Positions 1-7,005 of a DNA stretch of 9,045 nucleotides are shown here, in pieces (the first letter of the stretch is position 1; each line of letters opens with the position of its first letter). The notes beneath the pieces are model-generated. The model did not search any database and had not been told where the DNA came from. It saw nothing but the letters and a program-made list of their open reading frames with translations. The translations under genes and the position numbers were made by a program. The stretch comes from an uncultured Sphingomonadales bacterium (GTDB taxonomy: Bacteria; Pseudomonadota; Alphaproteobacteria; Sphingomonadales; Sphingomonadaceae). Location of the stretch: positions 1-9,045 of the forward strand of contig CAIWFP010000514.1 in assembly GCA_903911985.1 (NCBI GenBank). Direction: 5' to 3'.

Positions 1-828
1 CCACTGGCACCACCGCCCGGCCCGGGCCGGATCACGCTCGGCTTCGCGCAGGAGGAGGCATGGCTGGGCGGTGGCCTTGCCGCGGCGGGCCTGCACGAGG
101 CATGGGCCGCCAGCCCCGCCGATGCCCCCGCCGCCCTCGCCTTCGCGCTGCTGCTGGCCGAACTGAAACGGCAGCAGACTGGGCAGCAGATTGGGGCCCA
201 TCCTCCGCCGCTGCTGTGGCTGCGCGAGGAGAAGGCGGGCACGCGCGATCACCCCCACGCGCCCGGTCTGGCGATGCTGGGGATTGACCCGAATGCCATC
301 ACCCTGCTGGCCCTGCCCGATCCGCGCGCGGTGCTGCGTGCCGGGCTGGATTGCCTGCGCGAGGAAGGAACCGGAGCCAGCGTGCTGATCGAGCTGGCCG
401 GACGCCAGCCCCTGCTCGACCTGACCGCCAGCCGCCGTCTGGCGCTGGCGGCACAGGCGAACGGGGCGCTGGCGCTGCTGCTGCGCCGGGATGCACCCGT
501 GGCACCCAGCGCCGCCCACAGCCGCTGGCAGGTGGCTGCGGCCACCTCCAGCCTGCCCATCGGCGCGGGCACCGGCTCGGACACCAGCTTTGGCAGGGCG
601 CCGAGCCACCCCGCCTTTGCCCTCACCCTGCTGCGTCAGCGCGGCGGGCGCGACGGGCTGCATCTGTTTCTGGAGTGGAATTGTGACACAGCCTCTTTCC
701 ACGAGCGCGGGACCGACACTGTTCAACCCGCCCGAGCCTCTCCCGATGGGCAAGCGCCGCTTTTTGGCGCTGGACTTGCCATGGTTGCCGGCGCAGCGGG
801 CGCGGCGCGAGGAGCGGGTGCCGGCTGA
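1..828 (+). CDS. imuA: ImuA, RecA-like mutasome accessory protein (5' end missing)
   Basis: The reading frame is open from base 1 to the TGA at 826-828, giving 275 visible residues; the start codon lies upstream of the window. ImuA is a RecA/SulA-related protein that works with ImuB and DnaE2 in error-prone translesion synthesis after DNA damage. Family landmarks, numbered from the window start, are the GGGLAAAGLHEAW segment (23-35), which matches the ImuA region after the nucleotide-binding-like loop; the HAPGLAMLGIDP block (86-97); and the SRWQVAAA segment (174-181) near the usual C-terminal part. Only a few dozen N-terminal residues are probably missing. The last 50 or so residues, after LFLEWNCD, are Gly/Ala-rich, unlike the family, and lie over the imuB start, so they may be a read-through tail under little constraint. 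The identification rests on the family landmarks plus the imuB and dnaE2 genes that follow. Confidence 0.88.
   Translation, partial: PLAPPPGPGRITLGFAQEEAWLGGGLAAAGLHEAWAASPADAPAALAFALLLAELKRQQTGQQIGAHPPPLLWLREEKAGTRDHPHAPGLAMLGIDPNAITLLALPDPRAVLRAGLDCLREEGTGASVLIELAGRQPLLDLTASRRLALAAQANGALALLLRRDAPVAPSAAHSRWQVAAATSSLPIGAGTGSDTSFGRAPSHPAFALTLLRQRGGRDGLHLFLEWNCDTASFHERGTDTVQPARASPDGQAPLFGAGLAMVAGAAGAARGAGAG
672..675 (+). promoter_or_regulatory. Ribosome binding site for the GTG start of imuB
   Basis: GGAG lies 7 bases before the GTG at 683, inside the imuA coding sequence. The ATG at 746, in the same frame, has nothing comparable upstream, only an isolated GAG. This favours the GTG as the imuB start. 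Confidence 0.5.
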
Positions 829-2473
829 GGCGCCCTTCGCGCTGGTGACGATGCGGCGCGGCGCCATGCGGCTGATGGCGCTCTCGCCAGCCACGGCGCA
901 GTCCGGTTCTGGGGCGGGTTCTGGGGCGCGCCTTCACGTGGGCATGACACTGGCCGCCGCGCGGGCGCGCCTGCCCGATCTGGCCGTGCTGCCGCACGAT
1001 CCGGCGGGGGATGCCGCGTGGCTGCACCGCCTTGCCCGCGCCTGCACCCGCTACACCCCCTTTGCCGCGCCCTGGCCCCCTCCTCCGGAGCCACCCGGCG
1101 CCCTGATGCTCGACATCACCGGCTGCGCGCATTTGTTTGGCGGCGAGGCGGCGCTGGTGGCGCGCGTGGTGGCGGATCTGGCCGCCGAGGGTCTGACCGC
1201 CAACCCCGCGCTGGCCAACACCCCCGAGGGAGCCCATGCGCTGGCCCGCTTTGGCGTGGCGGCCTTGCACGATCTGCCCATTACCGCGCTGGCCGGAGTG
1301 AGAGGGGGAGAAGGCGATTGCGTCGAGGCGCTCACCCGCGCCGGCCTGCACGATGTGGGCGCGGTGGCGGCGCTGCCCCGTGCCGCGCTGGCGGCCCGCT
1401 TTGGCGCCGGGGTGGTGCGGCGCCTTGCCCGCCTGCTGGGCGAGGAGGAGGCCCCGCTCTCGCCACTGACATGGGCCCGGCCAGTGGCAGCCACCCGCCG
1501 CTTTGCCGAGCCCATTGCCCGCAGCGAGGATGTGCTCTGCGCGCTGGAGGCATTGGCGCGGGAGGTTGTCGCGGAACTGGCGCAGCGGGGCATGGGCGGG
1601 CGGGCCTTCACCCTCGCCCTCGCGCGCTGCGATGGCCATATTGCCCGGCTGACCGTGGAATGCGCCGTGCCCACCCGCGATGTGCCCCTCATCACCCGCC
1701 TGTTCGCCGAGCGGATCGACAGCCTTGCCGATCCACTCGATCCCGGCTTTGGCTTTGACGCCATCGCCCTTGCCGTGCCCCGCGCCGAGGTGTTGCCGGA
1801 CCGGCAGGTCGGCCTGCCCTCCGGCGCGGCGGCGGGAGGCTCGCTGTCGGGCGAGAAACCGGGTGCCCCCCAATCAGGCATGCCGCGCCCCGGCAAACAG
1901 GGGCCGCCATCCGCCTCCACCCATCCCACGCTCACGCCGCTGCTTGATCGCCTCGCGGTGCGCCATGGGCCCCAAAGGGTGCTGCGCTTTGCCGCGGGCA
2001 ACAGCCATAGCCCCGAGCGCGAGGCGACCCTCGTCCCTCTTGCCGGAGCCGCGCCTGCCGCCGCATGGCCCGCCCCACAGCCGCAAGAGCCGCCAACGCG
2101 CCCGCTGCTGCTATTCGACCCGCCCCAGCCGGTGGAAGTGCTCACGGGGCTGGGCCCGGGGCTGGAGGATGCGGCACCCCGGCGCTTTTACTGGCGTGGC
2201 CGCGCGTGGACGGTGGCCCGCGCCGAAGGGCCGGAACGCATCGCCCCGGAATGGTGGCGCCGCAAGGGGGGGCATCTTGGCGGGTCGGCAAACGCCAGCG
2301 CCCTCACCCGTGACTATTACCGGGTGGAGGATGACGCGGGGCACCGCTTCTGGCTGTTTCGCCTCCCACCATCTCCCGCGCGACCTGGCATTGGGCCTGG
2401 CATTGAGCCCGACACCAACCCGCAGGCACAGCGCCCGATGGGGCGCTGGTATCTGCACGGCCTGTTCGCCTGA
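683..2473 (+). CDS. imuB: ImuB, Y-family polymerase-like mutasome adaptor
   Basis: ImuB is a Y-family-related protein that links DnaE2 and ImuA to the sliding clamp during damage-induced mutagenesis. Starting at GTG 683 gives 596 residues; starting at ATG 746 gives 575 and begins MGKRRFLALDLPWL, close to the usual family N-terminus. GTG is chosen for its ribosome binding site, but ATG 746 remains possible. In the 596-residue numbering: palm-like motif LALDLPWL (28-35), LMLDITGCAHLFGG (141-154), a helix-hairpin-helix-like stretch near 220-255, a little-finger-like region near 275-370, a candidate clamp motif QVGLP at 375-379, and the ImuB-specific C-terminal domain with ARAEGPERIAPEWWR, TRDYYRVEDDAGHRFWLFR and a final HGLFA. 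The acidic pair that Y-family polymerases carry before the 'LD(I/V)' motif is absent (Pro/Gly-rich instead), so it is predicted non-catalytic. A low-complexity linker of about 35 residues follows the clamp motif. The gene overlaps imuA and stops 9 bases before dnaE2. Confidence 0.9.
   Translation: MTQPLSTSAGPTLFNPPEPLPMGKRRFLALDLPWLPAQRARREERVPAEAPFALVTMRRGAMRLMALSPATAQSGSGAGSGARLHVGMTLAAARARLPDLAVLPHDPAGDAAWLHRLARACTRYTPFAAPWPPPPEPPGALMLDITGCAHLFGGEAALVARVVADLAAEGLTANPALANTPEGAHALARFGVAALHDLPITALAGVRGGEGDCVEALTRAGLHDVGAVAALPRAALAARFGAGVVRRLARLLGEEEAPLSPLTWARPVAATRRFAEPIARSEDVLCALEALAREVVAELAQRGMGGRAFTLALARCDGHIARLTVECAVPTRDVPLITRLFAERIDSLADPLDPGFGFDAIALAVPRAEVLPDRQVGLPSGAAAGGSLSGEKPGAPQSGMPRPGKQGPPSASTHPTLTPLLDRLAVRHGPQRVLRFAAGNSHSPEREATLVPLAGAAPAAAWPAPQPQEPPTRPLLLFDPPQPVEVLTGLGPGLEDAAPRRFYWRGRAWTVARAEGPERIAPEWWRRKGGHLGGSANASALTRDYYRVEDDAGHRFWLFRLPPSPARPGIGPGIEPDTNPQAQRPMGRWYLHGLFA
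905..928 (+). repeat. Perfect 12-bp tandem duplication inside imuB
   Basis: GGTTCTGGGGCG occurs twice in direct succession (905-916, 917-928). It keeps the frame and adds a second Gly-Ser-Gly-Ala unit to a surface-loop-like stretch of ImuB. Confidence 0.85.
2384..2407 (+). repeat. Near-perfect 12-bp tandem duplication near the imuB 3' end
   Basis: CCTGGCATTGGG (2384-2395) is followed directly by CCTGGCATTGAG (2396-2407), with 11 of 12 bases identical. The copies encode PGIGPGIEP-like repeats between the FWLFR motif and the C-terminal HGLFA. Confidence 0.8.
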
Positions 2474-2475
2474 GG
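2472..2475 (+). promoter_or_regulatory. Ribosome binding site of dnaE2 overlapping the imuB stop codon
   Basis: GAGG begins at the second base of the imuB TGA and sits 7 bases before the dnaE2 ATG at 2483. Ribosomes finishing imuB would end on this site, which suggests translational coupling and fixes the dnaE2 start. Confidence 0.65.
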
Positions 2476-2482
2476 CGCCATC

Positions 2483-5400
2483 ATGCCCGCCCCACCAGCC
2501 TATGCCGAACTGGCTGCGCTCAGCCATTTCTCCTTTCTCCACGCCACCTCCTCGCCCGCCGAGCTGGTCGGCACCGCCGCAGGGCTGGGGATGAGCGGGC
2601 TGGGTCTGGCCGATCGCAACAGCGTGGCGGGCGTGGTGCGCGCCCATGTGGCGGCAAAGGAACTGCGCGATGGCCATGCCGCGCCCGAAGGCTTCCGCCT
2701 TGTGGTCGGCGCGCGGCTGGTCTTTGCCGATACCACGCCCGACATCATCGCCTATCCGGCCACGCGCCATGGCTGGGGGCGGCTGACCAGCCTGCTGACG
2801 CGCGGCAATCTGCGCGCGGTAAAGGGCGGCTGCATCCTCGCTCTTGCCGATCTGATGGCGCATCTGGAGGATCTGCGGCTGATTGTGCTGCCCGCTTCCA
2901 CCGCCGATACGCGAGGCGAGGCGCATGGCGCGCCGGTGGATTATACCCCCGCCGTCGATCTGCCGCCGCTCGGTCTCGCCCCGCCCGCGCAATTGGCGGA
3001 ACTGCTCACCCGCCTCGCCGCCCGCGCGCCGGATGCGGTGTGGCTGGGGGCCACCATGCCCCGGCGCGGGGATGACGCGCGCCGCCTTGCCACCCTGCGT
3101 GCTATCGCCCAGCGCGCCGGGGTGCCGCTGATCGCGGTGAACGAGCCGCTCTATGCCACAGCGCAGGACCGCCCGCTGCATGATGTGGTCACCGCCATCC
3201 GCCTTGGCACCACGGTGATGGCCGCCGGGCGCCGTCTGGCCGCCAATGCCGAGCGGCATCTGAAATCGCCCGCCCGGATGGCCCGCCTCTTCGCCGCCTG
3301 CCCTGAGGCTCTGACAGAGACCGGGCGGTTCATCGCCGGCATCGCCTTCAGCCTCGATCAGCTATCCTACGAATACCCCCACGAGCCGGTGCCAGCCGGA
3401 TGGGAAGCGCAAGACTGGCTGGAGCATATCGTGCTGGAGGCCGCCCACACCCGCTATGGCGCCCAGTTGCCGCCCAAGGCGCAAAGGCTGATCGACGAGG
3501 AATTCGCCCTGATCCGCCAGCAGGTCTACGCGCCCTATTTCCTCACCGTGCATGATATCGTCCGTTATGCCCGCTCGCAGGGCATTCTGTGTCAGGGGCG
3601 CGGGTCGGCGGCCAATTCCATCGTGTGCTTCCTGCTCGGTGTCACCTCGGTGGACCCGATGGAGCACGACCTCCTGTTCTCGCGCTTCATGTCGCCAGAA
3701 CGGCGCGAGCCGCCCGATATCGACGTCGATTTCGAGCATGAGCGGCGCGAGGAGGTCATCCAGTATATCTATCGGCGCTATGACCGCGAGCGGGCGGCGA
3801 TTGCCGGCACGGTCATCCATTATCGTCCGCGCCGGGCGCTGGGCGAGGTGGGCAAGGCGCTGGGGCTGACAGAGGATGTAACGCAGCGCCTCACCGGCCT
3901 TGTGTGGGGCAGCGGTGGGCGCGATGGCGCGCTGAGCCCTGAACGGGTCGCGGAGGCAGGCTTTGATCCCGCCAACCCCGAGATCCAGCGCCTCACAGAT
4001 CTGGCCGGGCAGCTGCTGGGCACCCCGCGCCATCTCTCGCAGCATGTCGGCGGCTTTGTCCTCACACAGGGGCGCCTCGACGAGACCGTGCCCATCCACC
4101 ACGGCGGCATGGCGGGGCGCAGCTTCATCGAGTGGGACAAGGACGATATCGACGCGCTGGGCATCATGAAGGTGGATGTGCTGGCGCTCGGCATGCTCAC
4201 CGCCATCGCCAAGGGCTTTGCCCTGATGCGGCAGCATGGTTTGGGCGAGCATGATCTGGAGGTCGACCTGAAGGCCGATGACCCGGCGGTCTATGCCATG
4301 CTGCAAAAGGGGGACAGCGTGGGGGTATTCCAGGTGGAGAGCCGGGCGCAGATGAACATGCTGCCGCGTCTGGCCCCCGCTGAGTTCTATGATCTGGTGG
4401 TGCAGGTGGCGATTGTGCGGCCGGGGCCCATTCAGGGCGACATGGTCCACCCCTATCTGCGCCGCCGCTGTGGCGAGGAGCGCGTCGAATACCCCAGCCC
4501 CGCCCCGCCGCACGACCCTGACGAGCTGAAGGACGTGCTGGGCAAGACCTATGGCGTGCCGATCTTTCAGGAGCAGGCGATGCGGCTGGCCATCACCGCC
4601 GCCGCCTTCTCCTCGGCCGAGGCCAATGGCTTGCGCCGGGCCATGGCGACCTTTCGCAATCTCGGCACCATCCAGACCTATCGCGACAAGCTGGTCGGCG
4701 GCATGGTGGCGCGCGGCTATGGTCAGGACTTCGCCGAGCGGTGCTTTGCCCAGATCGAGGGTTTCGGCGCCTATGGCTTTCCCGAAAGCCACGCGCAGAG
4801 CTTCGCCCGGCTGGTCTATGTCTCGGCGTGGATGAAGTGCCACCACCCGGTAGTGTTCGCCGCCGCCCTGCTCAATTCCCAGCCGATGGGTTTTTACGCC
4901 CCCGCCCAGCTGGTGCGCGATGCACGCGAGCATGGGGTGGAGGTGCGCCCCATCGATGCTGGCCATTCCCATTGGGACTGCACGCTGGAACGCCGCGCGG
5001 ATGGCACGCTCGCGCTGCGGCTTGGGCTGCGGCAGATCACCGGCTTTCGCGAGGTTTGGGCGGAGGCGATTGTGGCCGCGCGGGGGTCTGGCCGCTTCCG
5101 CGATCTGGAGGACCTCGCCCGCCGGGCGCGATTGGCCACGGGCGCGGATCTTCCCCGCCGGGCCCTGACCCTGCTGGCCGAGGCCGATGCCCTGCGCTGT
5201 CTGGGGCTGAATTCGCGGGCCGCCTTGTGGGAGGCGCGGCGGGTGCCCACTGGCGAGTTGCCGCTGTTCGCCGCCGCCCGCGAATCGCGGTCACAGGCTG
5301 CCCCGGCCAGCGAACTAGGAACGGAACCACAGGTGGCCCTGCCCGCCCTGTCGCTGGGGGAGTCCGTGGCGGGCGACTATCACACCACCCGCCTCTCGCT

Positions 5401-5869
5401 GAAAGCGCATCCGATGGCAGTGTTGAGGGCATTGTTCGATGCCGAGGACGTGGAACCTTGCGCCAATCTGCGCGAGGCGAAGGCGGGCGCGCAGGTGAAG
5501 ATTGCGGGTGTGGTGCTGGTCCGCCAACGGCCGGGCAAGGGTCGCGCCATCTTCATCACGCTGGAGGACGAGGGTGGAATTGCCAATATCGTGCTGTGGG
5601 CCAGCGATTTCGAACGCATGCGCGCCGCAGTGATGGGCGCCCGGCTGATGCTGGTGGAAGGCGAGGTCCAGCGTAGCCCCGAAGGGGTGATCCATGTGAT
5701 GGCCAAGGCGATTCACGACCGCACCAGCGCCCTTGCCCATTTGTCCGCGCGGGGGGTCAATGGCGGGGCGACCAGTATCAGCGGCCCGCCACCATACACA
5801 CCCGAACCGCAACCGGCCCGCCATCCGCGCGACATTGATGTGCTTCCCCGCTCGCGGGATTTTCACTGA
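2483..5869 (+). CDS. dnaE2: Error-prone DNA polymerase DnaE2
   Basis: DnaE2 is a C-family DNA polymerase that carries out damage-induced, mutagenic translesion synthesis with ImuA and ImuB. The product has 1128 residues, around the usual family size. A PHP domain (about 1-210) starts with ALSHFSFLHATSSP; compared with active PHP domains the HxH metal motif reads A11-A-L13 and TDHG reads ADRN, so exonuclease activity is unlikely. The polymerase core carries the catalytic aspartates in PDIDVDF (411-417) and D565 in KVDVLALGML. A helix-hairpin-helix region lies around 830-910, followed by ELPLF (925-929). An OB-fold lies at about 1000-1085 (from VKIAGVVLVRQRPGKG), and the C-terminus ends HPRDIDVLPRSRDFH, the tail typical of DnaE2 rather than replicative DnaE. 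The ATG is set by the GAGG site at the imuB stop. Regulation by LexA from upstream of imuA is known for such cassettes in alphaproteobacteria, but that region is outside the window. Confidence 0.96.
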   Translation: MPAPPAYAELAALSHFSFLHATSSPAELVGTAAGLGMSGLGLADRNSVAGVVRAHVAAKELRDGHAAPEGFRLVVGARLVFADTTPDIIAYPATRHGWGRLTSLLTRGNLRAVKGGCILALADLMAHLEDLRLIVLPASTADTRGEAHGAPVDYTPAVDLPPLGLAPPAQLAELLTRLAARAPDAVWLGATMPRRGDDARRLATLRAIAQRAGVPLIAVNEPLYATAQDRPLHDVVTAIRLGTTVMAAGRRLAANAERHLKSPARMARLFAACPEALTETGRFIAGIAFSLDQLSYEYPHEPVPAGWEAQDWLEHIVLEAAHTRYGAQLPPKAQRLIDEEFALIRQQVYAPYFLTVHDIVRYARSQGILCQGRGSAANSIVCFLLGVTSVDPMEHDLLFSRFMSPERREPPDIDVDFEHERREEVIQYIYRRYDRERAAIAGTVIHYRPRRALGEVGKALGLTEDVTQRLTGLVWGSGGRDGALSPERVAEAGFDPANPEIQRLTDLAGQLLGTPRHLSQHVGGFVLTQGRLDETVPIHHGGMAGRSFIEWDKDDIDALGIMKVDVLALGMLTAIAKGFALMRQHGLGEHDLEVDLKADDPAVYAMLQKGDSVGVFQVESRAQMNMLPRLAPAEFYDLVVQVAIVRPGPIQGDMVHPYLRRRCGEERVEYPSPAPPHDPDELKDVLGKTYGVPIFQEQAMRLAITAAAFSSAEANGLRRAMATFRNLGTIQTYRDKLVGGMVARGYGQDFAERCFAQIEGFGAYGFPESHAQSFARLVYVSAWMKCHHPVVFAAALLNSQPMGFYAPAQLVRDAREHGVEVRPIDAGHSHWDCTLERRADGTLALRLGLRQITGFREVWAEAIVAARGSGRFRDLEDLARRARLATGADLPRRALTLLAEADALRCLGLNSRAALWEARRVPTGELPLFAAARESRSQAAPASELGTEPQVALPALSLGESVAGDYHTTRLSLKAHPMAVLRALFDAEDVEPCANLREAKAGAQVKIAGVVLVRQRPGKGRAIFITLEDEGGIANIVLWASDFERMRAAVMGARLMLVEGEVQRSPEGVIHVMAKAIHDRTSALAHLSARGVNGGATSISGPPPYTPEPQPARHPRDIDVLPRSRDFH

Positions 5870-5946
5870 GCCTACGGGTTTTCCGCAGATCGCGAGCCAG
5901 TGGCAGCCGCTGTCTGGCTGAAAGGCGAAGTGGATGCCGGATTGTT

Positions 5947-5974
5947 TTGACAGGCCTTTCCGCCACGCTAAAAC
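5947..5974 (+). promoter_or_regulatory. Candidate sigma70-type promoter for the glycosyltransferase gene
   Basis: A perfect TTGACA at 5947-5952 is followed after 16 bases by TAAAAC at 5969-5974 (4 of 6 matches to TATAAT). It lies in the 189-bp gap after dnaE2 and about 85 bases upstream of the next start codon. The rest of this gap shows a weak 6-bp inverted repeat (5895-5900 with 5914-5919) without a T tract and no convincing terminator for dnaE2. Confidence 0.35.
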
Positions 5975-6058
5975 CCCCCGCTATCGTCCGGTGGCGAAGG
6001 ACGGTTTCCCGGCCCTTTAACCGCCACATCCTTCCTTTTATGTGAGCTGCGCGAACAG

Positions 6059-6889
6059 ATGACCAACCCCAAAGTCACGATCATTACCGGCACGTGGAAC
6101 CGCGAGGCATTCTTGCCGGCTATCCACGCCTGTGCGCGCGCGCAAACCTACGACAATCTCGAGTGGATTGTGCTCGACGATAGCGACGTTCCTTCCCAGG
6201 AGCTTCAGAACTGCTCTTGGGACAAGCTGAAATACATCTACAGCAAAGACCGGGTTACCCTGGGCGAAAAGCGTAACCAGATGATCGCACAGGCCAGCGG
6301 CGAGATCATCGTCAACTTCGATGACGATGACTATTACGGACCGGACTACGTCGCCAACCGGGTGAAGGCGATTACCGAGAGCGGCTGCGAACTATCGATC
6401 ATGAGCGGGTTTTTCGTTTATCAGCTCAATACCGGCCATTTCGGCTATTACAAAACCCGCGTCAAAAAGGGTCCGGCCTATCAGTTCGGCCAAAGGGGCA
6501 CGCAGATGGTCGACTTGGCGAAGTTGAACATCCCCTTGATTCACCTCTGCTTTGGCTGGTCGTTTGTTTATACCAAGGCATTGTGGGAAAAGGTGAAATT
6601 CTCGGACATTACGATGTTTGAGGACCGGGAATTTACCCGTCAGGCATTGCTGCACACCAAGATCAATTTTTACGAATCGCGCTCAATTGACGCCATTCAT
6701 GCCATCCACAATTTGTCGTCCAGCAATTGCTTTCCGCAATTCATAATTCCCCCGTTCATGGTCTCGGCCTATGCGCCGGATGTGCGGGTTCATGTAAACA
6801 AGCTCATCAGTGTGGTTCGCGAGATCAATCAGGCGCGTCAGGCTGCCGAGGCGCAACGGGTCGCCGAACCGGCGCCATTAAACAGCTAG
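6059..6889 (+). CDS. Family 2 (GT-A fold) glycosyltransferase
   Basis: The product, 276 residues, resembles family-2 glycosyltransferases, which move a sugar from a nucleotide-sugar to an acceptor in the cytoplasm, often for surface polysaccharide or glycoprotein synthesis. The N-terminal nucleotide-binding half has VTIITGTWNREAFLPAI (6-22), LEWIVLDDSD (34-43) and LGEKRNQMI (68-76). The metal-binding DxD-type motif is NFDDDDYY (86-93). FEDREFTR (187-194) fits the ED motif with the catalytic base. HAIHN (214-218) lies further on, and the last 30 residues look helical and charged. No membrane segment is seen. The ATG has only a weak ribosome binding site. The gene stands alone between dnaE2 and convergent genes, with its own candidate promoter and a terminator. 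Base composition is clearly less GC-rich than the mutagenesis cassette. Donor and acceptor cannot be predicted. Confidence 0.87.
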   Translation: MTNPKVTIITGTWNREAFLPAIHACARAQTYDNLEWIVLDDSDVPSQELQNCSWDKLKYIYSKDRVTLGEKRNQMIAQASGEIIVNFDDDDYYGPDYVANRVKAITESGCELSIMSGFFVYQLNTGHFGYYKTRVKKGPAYQFGQRGTQMVDLAKLNIPLIHLCFGWSFVYTKALWEKVKFSDITMFEDREFTRQALLHTKINFYESRSIDAIHAIHNLSSSNCFPQFIIPPFMVSAYAPDVRVHVNKLISVVREINQARQAAEAQRVAEPAPLNS

Positions 6890-6930
6890 CCAGTAACTTC
6901 GGCAGGACACCCGCCGACCGAATGCGAATG

Positions 6931-6966
6931 GGGCACGGGCCATATCGACCCGTGCCCTATTTTGTT
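6931..6966 (+). terminator. Rho-independent terminator after the glycosyltransferase gene
   Basis: GGGCACGGG (6931-6939) pairs perfectly with CCCGTGCCC (6949-6957) across a 9-base loop, followed by TATTTTGTT (6958-6966). It lies 42 bases after the TAG of the upstream gene. The minus-strand side has no T tract, so it should act mainly in the + direction, although it sits between convergent genes. Confidence 0.85.
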
Positions 6967-7005
6967 CATTCACTGATGACCAGTGCGGCCCGCAGTTTCA
7001 TACCA

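Noticed and set aside
623..1873. Long antisense frame of 416 codons opposite imuB
   Set aside because: GC-rich coding DNA lowers stop frequency on the other strand. The predicted product is Arg/Gly/His-rich, has no recognisable domain and lies fully under well-supported imuA and imuB.
2111..3259. Antisense frame of 382 codons across the imuB-dnaE2 junction
   Set aside because: Same GC-driven effect; it crosses two real genes and has no recognisable motif.
3362..4972. Long antisense frame of 536 codons opposite dnaE2
   Set aside because: It is a shadow of the dnaE2 codon pattern; the sense strand has catalytic motifs throughout, and the antisense product matches no family I recognise.
5895..5919. 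Inverted repeat after dnaE2 as a possible terminator
   Set aside because: The stem is only 6 bp with a 13-base loop and no T tract follows.
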